This document shows, in pieces, positions 51,533-62,379 of a DNA stretch of 64,000 bases (the stretch's first letter is position 1; each line of letters starts with the position of its first letter). Source of the DNA: Listeria ivanovii subsp. londoniensis (GTDB lineage: Bacteria > Bacillota > Bacilli > Lactobacillales > Listeriaceae); contig NZ_CP009576.1 in the NCBI RefSeq assembly GCF_000763495.1, forward strand, positions 2,428,001-2,492,000, given 5' to 3'. The position numbers and the translations under genes are program-made. The notes under the pieces are model-generated. The model made no database searches and was not told the DNA's origin. It saw only the letters and a program-made list of their open reading frames with translations.

Positions 51533-52605
51533 TCTACTTCTACCCCTTTCGCATGGACAGCTTGCATGCCAGGATGAAGTTCCGCAAACTGTTCTTGGCG
51601 ACGTAATACAGCATCAGGAGGCGTTACTTCAGGTGCATCTGGGTGAAGTAACCATGTAGCCGCATAATGTGTATCAGACACCTTAAATAGTGGGGGCTCT
51701 TCTTCAAGGTCAATTTGCATTGCATATTTATTACGAGCCGCAAATGCGTCCCCTTTTGGAGGATGAAGCAAGTCTGGAGGCGTACCTGGAATAACAAATA
51801 GTTCTTCATCATCTGTATCCAGTGTAGGCATAGAACTAATCAATCCCCAAGTATAAGGATGTTGTGGGTTATAGAAAATCTCATCAACCGTACCAATTTC
51901 CACAATTTTACCACCATACATAACAGCAACCCGGTCTGCAACATTTGCTACAACACCAAGATCATGGGTAATAAAGATAATAGATGTATCAATTTTTTTC
52001 TGCAAATCTTTCATCAAATCTAAAATTTGAGCTTGAATAGTTACATCTAGTGCCGTTGTTGGTTCATCAGCAATCAAAATTTGCGGATTACAAGCAAGCG
52101 AAATTGCAATAACAACACGTTGACGCATCCCACCAGAAAATTGGTGAGGATATTGTTTAATTCGTTCTTCTGCATTTGGAATACCAACTAATTGAAGCAA
52201 TCGCAATGCTGTTTTACGAGCTTCTGATTTGCTAATCTTCTGGTGCTTAATAAGTGGTTCAGAAATTTGTTTTCCAATTGTCATCGTGGGATTTAGTGAT
52301 GTCATTGGATCTTGGAAAATCATTGCTATATCTTTCCCACGAATTTTTTGCATTTCTTTTTCGTGTGCTTTAGCAATATCCATTCCATTAAACAAGATTT
52401 GACCACTTTTAATTTCTGAATTACCTTCTGGAAGCAAACGCATAATTGATTTTGTTGTAACTGATTTACCAGAACCAGATTCTCCAACAATCGCTAATGT
52501 TTCACCTTTATACAAATCAAAATTAACTCCACGAATTGCCTTTACTTCTCCAGCATATGTGTGGAATGAAATATTTAAATCTTTCACTTCTAATAGCTTT
52601 TCCAT
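51529..52605 (-). CDS. oppD: Oligopeptide ABC transporter ATPase OppD
   Basis: 358 residues. Walker A GESGSGKS, signature FSGGMRQRVV, Walker B ILIADEPTTALD, and a long C-terminal extension with HPYTWGLISSMPTLD typical of OppD. It follows oppC by 17 bp and overlaps oppF by 4 bp. Confidence 0.95.
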   Translation of the reverse strand: MEKLLEVKDLNISFHTYAGEVKAIRGVNFDLYKGETLAIVGESGSGKSVTTKSIMRLLPEGNSEIKSGQILFNGMDIAKAHEKEMQKIRGKDIAMIFQDPMTSLNPTMTIGKQISEPLIKHQKISKSEARKTALRLLQLVGIPNAEERIKQYPHQFSGGMRQRVVIAISLACNPQILIADEPTTALDVTIQAQILDLMKDLQKKIDTSIIFITHDLGVVANVADRVAVMYGGKIVEIGTVDEIFYNPQHPYTWGLISSMPTLDTDDEELFVIPGTPPDLLHPPKGDAFAARNKYAMQIDLEEEPPLFKVSDTHYAATWLLHPDAPEVTPPDAVLRRQEQFAELHPGMQAVHAKGVEVE

Positions 52606-52622
52606 AATTCCTCACCTCTCTT

Positions 52623-53657
52623 TTAATCGCGCATTTTAGGATCAAAGGCATCGCGTAAGCCGTCTGCAATCAGGTTAAATGCAATCATGACAATACATAA
52701 CACGATACAAGGATAAAGTATCATATACGGCAATACTTGTAATGTTTTATATCCATCATTGACCAAGACCCCTAGAGATGCGGCAGGCGCTGGAAGACCT
52801 AATCCAATAAAGCTTAAAAAGGCTTCAAAGAAAATCGCACTAGGAATACTAAACATAATATTAATGATAATAATCCCAGAAATATTTGGTATTAAGTGTT
52901 TTATAAGAATTTTTGGTGTCGATTCACCTAATGTCATAGAAGCCATAACAAATTCCTGGTTTTTCAGCTTTAAGACTTGTCCTCTGACTACCCTGGCCAT
53001 AGTTATCCAACTCGTTATCGCAATTGCGATGATGATTGAAAGCATTCCTGGATCCAATATCAACATCATTAAAATAACAACAACTAAGTTTGGAATTGCA
53101 CCAATAACTTCTAGCACACGTTGCATAAAGTTATCAACACGACCTCCAATGTACCCAGAAATTAAACCATAAGCAACCCCAATTACAAGGTCGCAGAGTG
53201 CTGCAACAACTGCAATAATAAGAGATACTCGTGTACCCGCCCAAATACGAGCAAATTGGTCACGACCTAGCGTGTCACTACCTAACCAGTAGTAAGTGCC
53301 TTCTTTAATATTATTTTGTTTATAAATATCGACATCTTCCCCACCAATTGATTGATGACCATTCCAAAATGGCATATTATCAAACCCTTGAACTTTTGGT
53401 GGAAGACTCGCATTTTCAGTGATTTGTCTATTTACATTGTGATCTGGACCTAAATTTTGTGATAAATAAGGACCAATAATAGCCATAATAACTACAAGTG
53501 CTAAAACAATAAGTGAAACTAAGGCCGCTCTATTTTTACGAATTCGAAGCCAAGAATCTTGCATAAAAGTTAAACTTGGTCGATTAATTTTCTCTGCTTC
53601 TGCTTCCAAAATGTGCGCTGGTTGAAATCTTTCTTTTGCAATTTTATGTTCTGCCAT
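52623..53657 (-). CDS. oppC: Oligopeptide ABC transporter permease OppC
   Basis: 344 residues. A cytosolic N-terminal arm (about 1-40), then six hydrophobic helices; the ATPase-docking loop appears as RVVRGQVLKLKNQEFVMASMTLGES...ILIKHLIPN, and the end PKMRD is typical. It overlaps the oppB stop by one base. Confidence 0.94.
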   Translation of the reverse strand: MAEHKIAKERFQPAHILEAEAEKINRPSLTFMQDSWLRIRKNRAALVSLIVLALVVIMAIIGPYLSQNLGPDHNVNRQITENASLPPKVQGFDNMPFWNGHQSIGGEDVDIYKQNNIKEGTYYWLGSDTLGRDQFARIWAGTRVSLIIAVVAALCDLVIGVAYGLISGYIGGRVDNFMQRVLEVIGAIPNLVVVILMMLILDPGMLSIIIAIAITSWITMARVVRGQVLKLKNQEFVMASMTLGESTPKILIKHLIPNISGIIIINIMFSIPSAIFFEAFLSFIGLGLPAPAASLGVLVNDGYKTLQVLPYMILYPCIVLCIVMIAFNLIADGLRDAFDPKMRD

Positions 53658-54586
53658 TATTTTCTACCTCCAGACACACGGATTCGTGGATCAATTAATC
53701 CGTAAAGAATATCCACTACTAAGATAATAAATACTAACATAACAGCAAATAGTAATGTAGTCCCCATGATAACTGGATAATCATTCGTTTGAATGGAAGA
53801 TACAAATTGACTACCAATACCTGGAATACTGTAAATATTTTCAATAACTAGAGAACCAGTCATTAGTGCAACTGACAATGGTCCTAAAACGGTAATTAAA
53901 GGAATAAGTGCATTACGAATTGCATGTTTTATTGCTACTTCAGTGCGACTATTCCCTTTTGCCTTAGCTAATAAAACATAGTCAGATGCAAATACATCAA
54001 TTAGTTCTGTTCTCATAAATCGAGCAGCTGTTGCAAGTGGGAACATCGCTAACGCAAATGCCGGCAAAATCGTATCTGCAAAAGTCCCCCATCCGGCTAC
54101 TGGGAACCATTGTAATTTTGCTCCAAACCAGTATTGTAATACAGTCGCAAAAACAAACGATGGTACTGACTTTCCTAATATTGCTATAAATGTACTCGTA
54201 TAATCCGGCCACCTATTTTGATACATGGCCGCGACCACCCCAAGCAATATCCCAAATATAACACCAAAAACCATTGCCTCTAGTGCTAATTGGACAGAAG
54301 GACCAATTAGCGCACCTAAAATTTCGGACACTGGTCTATTATCAAGTTGGAAAGAAACACCTAGGTCTCCTTTAACCAAATTTGTCATATAATTAAAATA
54401 TTGGGCTGGAATTGAATCATTTAGTCCGTATTTTTCATTCATCATATGAATTTGTTCATCAGATAGTTTCTCCTGATTACGATAAGGCGTACCAGGCAAG
54501 AATTTCATTAGAACAAACGTAACTGAAGCAATAATGAATAACGTTATAAGCATATATAATACTCTTTTTAACGTATATTTAACCAT
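53657..54586 (-). CDS. oppB: Oligopeptide ABC transporter permease OppB
   Basis: 309 residues with six membrane helices. The N-terminus YTLKRVLYMLITLFIIASVTFVLMKFLPG and the docking loop FMRTELIDVFASDYVLLAKAKGNSRTEVAIKHAIRN are the DppB/OppB signature. A 283-bp gap with a hairpin separates it from oppA, whose expression is probably higher. Confidence 0.94.
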   Translation of the reverse strand: MVKYTLKRVLYMLITLFIIASVTFVLMKFLPGTPYRNQEKLSDEQIHMMNEKYGLNDSIPAQYFNYMTNLVKGDLGVSFQLDNRPVSEILGALIGPSVQLALEAMVFGVIFGILLGVVAAMYQNRWPDYTSTFIAILGKSVPSFVFATVLQYWFGAKLQWFPVAGWGTFADTILPAFALAMFPLATAARFMRTELIDVFASDYVLLAKAKGNSRTEVAIKHAIRNALIPLITVLGPLSVALMTGSLVIENIYSIPGIGSQFVSSIQTNDYPVIMGTTLLFAVMLVFIILVVDILYGLIDPRIRVSGGRK

Positions 54587-54800
54587 CTATCTCTGCACCT
54601 CCCAGTATAAATAAATATATAAAAAAGTTATTCCTAACCAAATTCGCAAGTTTAGTGAGCCTTTTTCTTTATTTCTAAACTTTTATTGCAACATGGCAAA
54701 TTAGTTAGGAAAAAAACTTCATTTTTCGAATGTTAGGTTCTAGAAAATCTAGAAAAGGATACTTTAATTTTTAATTATAACACATGTAAATCATCAGCAA

Positions 54801-54836
54801 AAGGAGAGAGCATATCGAAATATACTCTCTCTTTCC
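54801..54836 (-). terminator. Partial terminator between oppA and oppB
   Basis: GAGAGAGTATAT and ATATGCTCTCTC stem with a short loop; the following CCTTTTG run is weak, which suits read-through or mRNA stabilisation rather than full stop. Confidence 0.55.
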
Positions 54837-54869
54837 GCTAAGCATTTTCTTAAAGACTAATTAATTATT

Positions 54870-56549
54870 TTATTTAGTCAAGTATGTTTCTTTATAAGTG
54901 TAATCAGGACCAAATGGATTTTTTTGCAAGTTTTTAATGTAGTCTTTTTGCAAGTATGCAGTAGAACGTTGATAAAGTGGTTGAACAGCTACATCTTCCG
55001 TAAGTAGGATTTGTTCTGCTTTAACCATTTCATCCCAACGTTTTTGATCATCAGCTGCATAAGTTACTGAAGCATCATTTAAAATCTTGTCGTAGTCTTT
55101 GTTAGAATAACTCATTCTATTTTGTGCACCATCAGTTACAAATAAATCAAGGAAAGTGGATGGATCTTGATAGTCAGGACCCCAGCCGCTCATTGAGAAG
55201 TCGTAATCTTGGTTTTGGTCATTTTGTAAACGAACTTTAAATGGTACGTTTTTCAGTTTAACTGTAAGACCATCTAAATTCTTTTCTAATTGAGCTTGAA
55301 GGAATTCAGAAGATTTTCTTGCATTTTCAGTATCATCACTAGTGAATTCAACTGTAATTTCAGAAACTCCAAGTTCTTTCAAACCAGCTTTCCAAGCTTT
55401 TTGTGCTTCTTTTACATCATATTCCAAATGTGGACCAGATTCTTTTGTATAATCTTCTTTGTTACCTGGATCAAAAGTAAATCCTTCTGGTACTAGGTTG
55501 TTGGCAGGTTTAGAGCCATTTTTTAGAACTGTGTCTGTATAAGATTGTTTGTCAATTGCAAGGGATATCGCTTTACGGATATTTTTGTTTGCAAATACGG
55601 TATCTTTACCAGCACGTTTTTGGTTGTATTTAATATAGAAAGTAGAAGAATCATTTACTGTTACATAATCTTTGTTGCTTTTGTTTTGCGCTGCATATTC
55701 AGCACTTAGTACAGTACGATCTACTTTGTCAGTATTGTATAGGTTAAGTCCAGTACCGGAATCTTGAACAACTTGTACGTTGATTTGTTTCAACTTCACT
55801 TTGTCTTTATCCCAGTAGCTATCATTTTTTACGTAAGTCCATTTTTTATTTGTTCCAGTCCAGTCTTTCAACTCGAAAGGTCCGTTGAATAACATGTTAT
55901 CACTATTTTGTGCATATTTTTCGCCTTTTTCTGTAACGAATTTTTCGTTAAGTGGGAAGAAAGTCGGGAATGCAAATAGTGAATTAATATATGCAGTTGG
56001 TTTTGCTAGAGTAACTTCTAGAGTATAGTCATCTACTGCTTTAATTCCTAATTCTTCAGGTTTTTTTGTACCTGCTACAATTTCTTCACCGTTTTTGATT
56101 GCAGCAAATAGGTAAGAATATGTTGCAGCGGTATTAGGGTCAACTGCACGACGCCATGAGTAAACATAGTCATTTGCAGTTACAGGATCTCCGTTTGACC
56201 ATTTTGCATCTTCACGAAGTTTGATAGTATAAACTGTTTTGTCATCACTTATTTTTGGCTCTTCAGCAGCACCTGCAATGGCAGGAATACCATCTTTATT
56301 AAGCGCATATAGACCTTCATTTGTTTGGTTAACTACGTTTAAACCAACTTGGTCATCCGCTTTTGTGCTGTCTGCAGAAGGAATTAATGCACTTTCTGTT
56401 AAGTTAAGTACTTGTTCTCCTGAAGCTTTACCTGAGCCTGAGCCTTTTTTGTCGTCAGATTTGGAATCAGATCCGCCTCCGCATGCTACCAAGACTAAGC
56501 TTAGTAATAGTGTTAATCCAAGTGTAAGAAATAATTTAGATTTTTTCAC
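54870..56549 (-). CDS. oppA: Oligopeptide-binding lipoprotein OppA
   Basis: 559 residues from a GTG start at 56549 with GGGAGG upstream. A lipobox LVLVACGGG puts Cys at about 23; the rest is the SBP class V fold (LREDAKWSNGDPVTANDYVYSWRRAVDP, NIRKAISLAIDKQ, GWGPDYQDPSTFLDLF). OppA captures peptides outside the membrane for OppBCDF. In L. monocytogenes it is needed for growth in the cold and for peptide use (known from the literature), and it is a reported target of small RNAs. Confidence 0.95.
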   Translation of the reverse strand: MKKSKLFLTLGLTLLLSLVLVACGGGSDSKSDDKKGSGSGKASGEQVLNLTESALIPSADSTKADDQVGLNVVNQTNEGLYALNKDGIPAIAGAAEEPKISDDKTVYTIKLREDAKWSNGDPVTANDYVYSWRRAVDPNTAATYSYLFAAIKNGEEIVAGTKKPEELGIKAVDDYTLEVTLAKPTAYINSLFAFPTFFPLNEKFVTEKGEKYAQNSDNMLFNGPFELKDWTGTNKKWTYVKNDSYWDKDKVKLKQINVQVVQDSGTGLNLYNTDKVDRTVLSAEYAAQNKSNKDYVTVNDSSTFYIKYNQKRAGKDTVFANKNIRKAISLAIDKQSYTDTVLKNGSKPANNLVPEGFTFDPGNKEDYTKESGPHLEYDVKEAQKAWKAGLKELGVSEITVEFTSDDTENARKSSEFLQAQLEKNLDGLTVKLKNVPFKVRLQNDQNQDYDFSMSGWGPDYQDPSTFLDLFVTDGAQNRMSYSNKDYDKILNDASVTYAADDQKRWDEMVKAEQILLTEDVAVQPLYQRSTAYLQKDYIKNLQKNPFGPDYTYKETYLTK

Positions 56550-56569
56550 TAAGTAGACCTCCCTTTTTT

Positions 56570-56584
56570 ATTTTTCTGAAAAAT
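56570..56584. promoter_or_regulatory. Possible CodY box at oppA
   Basis: ATTTTTCTGAAAAAT matches the CodY consensus AATTTTCWGAAAATT at 13 of 15 positions, between the oppA promoter and its ribosome-binding site. Confidence 0.5.
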
Positions 56585-56597
56585 TGTTTCGATATCT

Positions 56598-56627
56598 ATT
56601 ATACTCTAAGAATTCTGGCTTTGTAAA
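56598..56627 (-). promoter_or_regulatory. oppA promoter
   Basis: TTTACA (56622-56627), 18 bp, perfect TATAAT (56598-56603), minus strand. Confidence 0.75.
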
Positions 56628-57169
56628 TTATTTTTACAAGATAAATGAAAACAAGGATGAAAGATACAAGTTATTAAAATATTAAGGCAAAATTGAAATT
56701 GCGTGAAAAATCTGAACAGAGATTGTTACGCTACCCTTCATTTTGCGATAACTCGAATTAATTATGTATACTTTGCTAAACCTTTTTATTAAGTTTTCAG
56801 AAAAATAACCATTTAGGTGGTAAATTCATGAATAACTTAGCCAATTATGTCTGAACTATAGAAGTCATCTTTTTTGTATAAGAAAAAATATCGAACCCCT
56901 TTAAAATTTAAAGGATTATTATATTTATATACTTTTTTTGGGCTGTTGTCTAGATAAAAATACCAAAAATTTAATTAAATTTTGTAATAAATTCCAAAAA
57001 CGTTGATGTAATGGGATTCTTCTGTTAATAATATGTAAAGACAGTTGCTAGCTTATTTTCCATAAAACGATTGAATTTCTCACATTGCGTGATAGCTTTC
57101 TTCTATCATATAGTGTTTAACGGCAAATTGTGATAGAGTGAATTATGAAATTTAATTAGAGGTGAGAAA
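56628..57169. other. Intergenic region oppA / DUF3899 gene
   Basis: About 540 bp of AT-rich sequence. There is a short palindrome CCTTTAAAATTTAAAGG near 56900 and an 8-codon ORF with a ribosome-binding site at about 56829, too short to call. I see no tRNA, riboswitch or convincing small RNA. Confidence 0.5.
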
Positions 57170-57511
57170 ATGTTTTTAAGAATTTCGATTTACACTCTTA
57201 TTCAAGAGGGAATTATTTTTGGAATCCTACTTTTCGGCAAAAATGGGGTTAGTTTACGTGGTTATATAGATATTTCTTTCCTTGTATCACTAATTACATT
57301 GCTTATTGGATTATTTGTTTATATAATGAGAAGTGGTTTTCTGGACCGGGTTCATAATGGATTTAGGAATATATCTCGAAAAATCAAACGTGAAGAAGAA
57401 AGTGAGTTTTCTGATATGATGCTGTCAGAACTTGTAGGTCTTCAATATGCAGGTATTTTAATCAGCGCGCTTCTAGTAATGCTTTCCAGTATTTTATGCT
57501 TATTTTTATGA
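57170..57511 (+). CDS. DUF3899-like membrane protein
   Basis: 113 residues; AGAGGTGAG precedes the ATG. Two hydrophobic helices near the N-terminus, a central charged amphipathic stretch (FLDRVHNGFRNISRKIKREEESEF) and a C-terminal helix (GILISALLVMLSSILCLFL) fit the DUF3899 pattern of a three-span protein. Function unknown. Confidence 0.65.
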   Translation: MFLRISIYTLIQEGIIFGILLFGKNGVSLRGYIDISFLVSLITLLIGLFVYIMRSGFLDRVHNGFRNISRKIKREEESEFSDMMLSELVGLQYAGILISALLVMLSSILCLFL

Positions 57512-57541
57512 TTGACAAGCCGTTTTATAAACTGATAAAAT
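57512..57541 (+). promoter_or_regulatory. trpS promoter
   Basis: Perfect TTGACA, 18 bp, TAAAAT. It overlaps the stop codon region of the preceding gene and feeds the T-box leader. Confidence 0.75.
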
Positions 57542-57589
57542 GTATAGTAATATAACTGATGCGTTAATAGGAAGAATAGTACATTTTGT

Positions 57590-57811
57590 AGCTTTTCAAT
57601 AGAGAGTCTGTGGTTGGTGAAAACAGATAAAGCACAAAATCGAATGGCCTTCTGAGGACTGTTTGTGAAATGATGTAGCAGACAGCGGCTAAAGACCGTT
57701 ATCTTCTTTAATAGAAATTTTCTATTACTAAGAGCCTTTTTGGTACTTAGGGTGGCACCGCGGATAACCGTTCGTCCCTAACATTCATTTGTTGGGATGG
57801 ACGGTTTTTTA
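57590..57811 (+). promoter_or_regulatory. T-box leader (tryptophan) of trpS
   Basis: Stem I carries the AGTCTGTGGTTGGTGAAAAC element; GAATGGCC at 57642-57648 offers UGG (57645-57647) as specifier codon for tRNA-Trp. The T-box core TTAGGGTGGCACCGCGG is at 57747-57763, and the terminator (CCGTTCGTCCCTAAC / GTTGGGATGGACGG then T6) at 57768-57811 competes with it. Uncharged tRNA-Trp binding allows read-through into trpS. Confidence 0.95.
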
Positions 57812-57831
57812 TTTTCGCAATCAGTAAATAA

Positions 57832-58842
<1,011 letters not shown>

Positions 58843-58851
58843 ATAATTGCG

Positions 58852-58890
58852 AAAACCCGTATGAAGTGAATTATTCATACGGGTTTTTTC
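58852..58890. terminator. Bidirectional terminator trpS / ohrA
   Basis: AAAACCCGTATGAA and TTCATACGGGTTTT stem between convergent genes. Confidence 0.92.
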
Positions 58891-58908
58891 TATAAAAATA
58901 TCAGTAAA

Positions 58909-59325
58909 TTAACCAACTTTAATTTCCACATCAATGTTACCACGTGTTGCTTTCGAATATGGACAAACATCATGTGCTTTTTTCAGTAATGCTTCTGTTT
59001 TTTCTTCGTCCAAGCCTTCAATTGTTCCTTCTAATAAGACACCAATTTTAAATCCATTATCTTCTGGGTCACTGTATAAGCTTACAGTCGCTGTTACTGT
59101 GCTTTTTGCGTCAATCCCGGCTTTTCCAAGTACTAATTCTAGAGCACTATTGAAACAAGCACCATATCCAGCCGCAAATAATTGTTCTGGATTTGTTCCA
59201 CCGCCACCATCTCCCCCAAGTTCTTTGGGCGCTGCAATGTCAAAATAAAATACATTGTCAGGTGAATGTACTTCTCCGCTTCTTCCACCAGTGTTAATAA
59301 CAGTTGTTTCATACAGTTTTTTCAT
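58909..59325 (-). CDS. ohrA: Organic hydroperoxide resistance protein (OsmC/Ohr)
   Basis: 138 residues, Ohr length. The two reactive cysteines are in AAGYGACFNSAL and AHDVCPYSKATRGN. Ohr reduces organic and lipid hydroperoxides with dihydrolipoyl-type thiols. The start lies 17 bp within the end of the OhrR gene, so the two form an operon. Confidence 0.93.
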   Translation of the reverse strand: MKKLYETTVINTGGRSGEVHSPDNVFYFDIAAPKELGGDGGGGTNPEQLFAAGYGACFNSALELVLGKAGIDAKSTVTATVSLYSDPEDNGFKIGVLLEGTIEGLDEEKTEALLKKAHDVCPYSKATRGNIDVEIKVG

Positions 59326-59764
59326 GTTCTATTCCTCCTAATTGATTAGTTAGTGCTTGAATTTTTGTAAGTAATTGTGTATATTCCTTTTCGTCGGCAC
59401 CTAGTAGTTGAAGACATTTGTCCACGCTTTCTAGCACAGCAGCTTGTATTTTATTCGCTTTTTCTGTTGCTTTTATATACACGCGGCGTTCATCTTCGGG
59501 ATGACGGCTCCGAGTGACATATCCTAAATGCTCCATCCGCTTTAACATTGGCGTGAGTGTGCCACTATCCAAAGCTAATCTATTTCCAAGTTCAGATACC
59601 ATTAGTTCTTTCCCTTCCCATAAAACTAGTAAACTAATATACTGTGGATAAGTCAGTTGAAAAGGTTCCAATGCTTCACGATATAGCCTTGTAAATTGTT
59701 TGGATGCACTGTAAACAGAAAAACAAAGCTGTTCTTCTAATATGCGCTTGTTCGTGTCCACCAT
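59309..59764 (-). CDS. ohrR: MarR-family organic-peroxide sensor OhrR
   Basis: 151 residues. LEEQLCFSVYSASKQF carries the peroxide-sensing Cys near residue 14, and LRLAL-type helix plus RHPEDERRVYI form the winged helix. OhrR represses ohrA until oxidised by organic peroxide. Unlike in B. subtilis, where ohrR lies between ohrA and ohrB, it is here first in the operon and so autoregulated. GGAGGAG precedes the ATG. Confidence 0.9.
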   Translation of the reverse strand: MVDTNKRILEEQLCFSVYSASKQFTRLYREALEPFQLTYPQYISLLVLWEGKELMVSELGNRLALDSGTLTPMLKRMEHLGYVTRSRHPEDERRVYIKATEKANKIQAAVLESVDKCLQLLGADEKEYTQLLTKIQALTNQLGGIEHEKTV

Positions 59765-59786
59765 GTTCTCCTCCTTTTAGGTTGTG

Positions 59787-59801
59787 TGCAATTCAATGTT
59801 A
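59787..59801. promoter_or_regulatory. Probable OhrR operator
   Basis: TGCAATTCAATGTTA resembles the OhrR half-sites TACAATT-AATTGTA with a few changes and lies just ahead of ohrR. Confidence 0.5.
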
Positions 59802-59837
59802 CACCTTCTTTTAAAAGATAGCTATATTTTTGCTCAA

Positions 59838-59876
59838 AAAAAGCCCTACCTCCAACATGGAAGTAAGGCTTAAACT
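59838..59876 (-). terminator. Terminator of fabF
   Basis: AAGCCTTACTTCC and GGAGGTAGGGCTT imperfect stem with a seven-T run on the minus strand. Confidence 0.85.
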
Positions 59877-59878
59877 TT

Positions 59879-61120
59879 TTATTCTTTTACTCTTTTAAAT
59901 ACCAATGTCGCATTATGACCGCCAAAGCCAAAAGAATTGGATATTGCTACATCCACTTCTTTTTCACGTGCTTCGTTTGGAACATAATCCAAGTCACAAA
60001 CTTCATCTTGGTTTTTCAAGTGAATTGTTGGCGCAATAATATTATCACGAATACTTAGCACTGTAAAAATAGCTTCAATACCACCAGACGCACCTAAAGT
60101 ATGACCAGTCATTGATTTAGTAGAACTAATGGCTAATTTTTTAGCAGATTCACCAAATACAGTTTTAATTGCTTGTGTTTCATATTCATCATTATATGGA
60201 GTACTAGTTCCGTGAGCGTTGATGTAATCCACTTTATCAGGTGTAAGCCCTGCATCATCAATGGCCATTTTCATAGCACGAGCCGCTCCTTCACCACCTG
60301 GAGCTGGAGCTGTAATGTGATATGCATCTCCTGTTGCACCGTAGCCAACAACTTCTGCATAAATTTTAGCACCACGAGCTTTTGCATGTTCGTACTCTTC
60401 TAAAATGACAATCCCAGCACCTTCGCCAATAATAAAGCCATCACGATCTTTATCAAATGGACGACAAGCAGTTTCTGGATCTGGATTTAAAGATAAAGCC
60501 TTGTTAGCAGTAAATCCTGCTAAAGACATTTTTGTGATTGGCGCTTCTGCTCCGCCGGTAATCATTGCATCAGCATCACCACGTTCGATTACTTTGAAAG
60601 CATCACCGATAGAGTTTGTAGCTGTAGCGCATGCAGTAACTGTAGTTGAGTTAATTCCTTTTGCACCAAAACGGATGGAAACTTGACCTGAAGCCATGTC
60701 TGGAATCATCATTGGTACGAAAAACGGGCTAACACGACGATGTCCACGATTTAAAAACACTTCATATTGTGTTTCGAATGTTTCCATACCGCCGATTCCT
60801 GAACCAATCCAAACACCAACACGAGCAGCATTAGAATCATCAATAATTAGTCCAGAATCTTGTACAGCCATTTCAGCACTTGCAATTGCGTAATGGGTAA
60901 AGCGGTCCATTTTACGAGCTTCTTTTTTCTCTAAATATTTTTCAACATCAAAATCTTTCAATTCTGCTGCAATTTTAACCGGAAAGTCATCCGGATTAAG
61001 TCTTGTCATTTCTGAAACACCATTAACACCTTTTTTTGCGTTTTCCCAAGAAGTTTCCGCATCATTCCCAATTGGTGTAACGGCTCCAATACCAGTAACA
61101 ACCACTCTTCTTCTATCCAT
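59879..61120 (-). CDS. fabF: 3-oxoacyl-ACP synthase II
   Basis: 413 residues. [17 protein letters not shown] carries the nucleophile Cys, NAHGTST and GHTLGASG the two His of the C-H-H triad, and GGHNATLVF the C-terminal motif. FabF elongates acyl-ACP with malonyl-ACP in fatty-acid synthesis. Separated from fabH by about 200 bp including a terminator, so it may rely on read-through or its own promoter. Confidence 0.96.
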   Translation of the reverse strand: MDRRRVVVTGIGAVTPIGNDAETSWENAKKGVNGVSEMTRLNPDDFPVKIAAELKDFDVEKYLEKKEARKMDRFTHYAIASAEMAVQDSGLIIDDSNAARVGVWIGSGIGGMETFETQYEVFLNRGHRRVSPFFVPMMIPDMASGQVSIRFGAKGINSTTVTACATATNSIGDAFKVIERGDADAMITGGAEAPITKMSLAGFTANKALSLNPDPETACRPFDKDRDGFIIGEGAGIVILEEYEHAKARGAKIYAEVVGYGATGDAYHITAPAPGGEGAARAMKMAIDDAGLTPDKVDYINAHGTSTPYNDEYETQAIKTVFGESAKKLAISSTKSMTGHTLGASGGIEAIFTVLSIRDNIIAPTIHLKNQDEVCDLDYVPNEAREKEVDVAISNSFGFGGHNATLVFKRVKE

Positions 61121-61259
61121 TTACTCATCTCCTCATTTTTGCGATTCATAAAAAACAACTTCTGTCTAATCGACAGTAGCTAGTATAAAATTAAGGCTTT
61201 ACTTAAATTAAAAATAGTGCACAAACAAATAAACCAAAAGCCTGCTCTATTATAACATA

Positions 61260-61313
61260 AAAAAAGTAGAGTTGCCCTAACTAAAATAATCGTTAGGGCA
61301 ACTTTACTTTTTT
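61260..61313 (-). terminator. Terminator between fabH and fabF
   Basis: AGTAAAGTTGCCCTAAC and GTTAGGGCAACTCTACT stem of about 16 bp with a seven-T run on the minus strand. Confidence 0.9.
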
Positions 61314-61324
61314 TAATTGGTGAT

Positions 61325-62263
61325 TTATTTACCCCAACGAATAATTAAAGCTCCCCACGTTAAACCGCCGCCAAAACCAACAAGTAACACATTATCATCT
61401 TCTTTAATACGTCCCTCTTCTACGGCATCTACTAGCGCAAGTGCAATAGAGGATGAAGATGTATTGCCATATTTATGAACTGTCTTCATTAGTTTTTCTT
61501 CTGGTAAATTTAAACGTTCCCGAGAAGCTTCCATAATACGAATGTTAGCTTGGTGTGGAATTAACAAATCTAAATCTTCTTTTTCAAGTCCAGCACTCTC
61601 AAGAACGCGTAAAGATGCTTCACCCATTTGACGAACAGCAAAGCGGAATACTTCGCGTCCATTCATGTAGATTTTTTTATTTTCGTCTAGATTTAAGTAT
61701 TTACCACCTGAACCATCCGAACCTAAGTCAAAAGATAGTAAACCGCGATTATCAGAGACCGGACCCATAACTACTGCTCCAGCTCCATCACCGAATAGAA
61801 CAGCAGTTGCGCGATCATCCCAATTAGTGATTTTAGATAATTTATCTGCACCAACTACAACGATATTTTTATATGCTCCTGTTTTAATAAATTGTGCTGC
61901 TGTCACGACACCAAAAGTAAATCCAGCACAAGCTGCTTCCACATCCATTCCAGCTGCGTTTTTTGCACCTAAACGGTCTTGAATAATGTTAGCAACTGAT
62001 GGAAAAGTTGCTTCTTGAGTTACTGTTGCTACGATAAATAAATCAATATCATCTGGTGTCAATCCAGCATTTTTGATTGCTACTTTTGCCGCTTCATATG
62101 CTAAATCATGTGTATATTCATCATCACGAGCAATTCTTCTTTCTTCAATTCCGGTACGAGTACGAATCCACTCATCAGATGTTTCCATCATTTTTTCTAA
62201 ATCAAAGTTTGTTAATATTCTTTCAGGTACGTATTTACCTACTCCTAAAATTCCTGCGTTCAT
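61325..62263 (-). CDS. fabH: 3-oxoacyl-ACP synthase III
   Basis: 312 residues. [10 protein letters not shown] carries the catalytic Cys, IPHQANIRI the His and YGNTSSSS the Asn. FabH starts fatty-acid synthesis by joining acyl-CoA to malonyl-ACP; in Listeria it prefers branched short acyl-CoA primers (family knowledge). GGAGGAG precedes the ATG. Upstream is a FapR-type palindrome. Confidence 0.96.
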   Translation of the reverse strand: MNAGILGVGKYVPERILTNFDLEKMMETSDEWIRTRTGIEERRIARDDEYTHDLAYEAAKVAIKNAGLTPDDIDLFIVATVTQEATFPSVANIIQDRLGAKNAAGMDVEAACAGFTFGVVTAAQFIKTGAYKNIVVVGADKLSKITNWDDRATAVLFGDGAGAVVMGPVSDNRGLLSFDLGSDGSGGKYLNLDENKKIYMNGREVFRFAVRQMGEASLRVLESAGLEKEDLDLLIPHQANIRIMEASRERLNLPEEKLMKTVHKYGNTSSSSIALALVDAVEEGRIKEDDNVLLVGFGGGLTWGALIIRWGK

Positions 62264-62320
62264 GTGTTCTCCTCCATATCAAACTACATCAGGATAAATG
62301 TTAATCTCTCCTGGATATTT

Positions 62321-62337
62321 TTATGACCTGGTCCTAA
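62321..62337. promoter_or_regulatory. FapR-like operator of fabH
   Basis: TTATGACCTGGTCCTAA is a palindrome (seven of eight arm positions) resembling the FapR site TTAGTACC-GGTACTAA, and it lies right at the predicted start of transcription behind TTGCGT-17-TAAAAT. Confidence 0.75.
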
Positions 62338-62379
62338 TTTTAACAGAGAACTCTTCATTACGCAATTGGATTGCTACTT

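Noticed and set aside
56890-56925. Small palindrome CCTTTAAAATTTAAAGG as terminator of a small RNA
   Set aside because: No promoter upstream that I can defend and no T-run after the stem.
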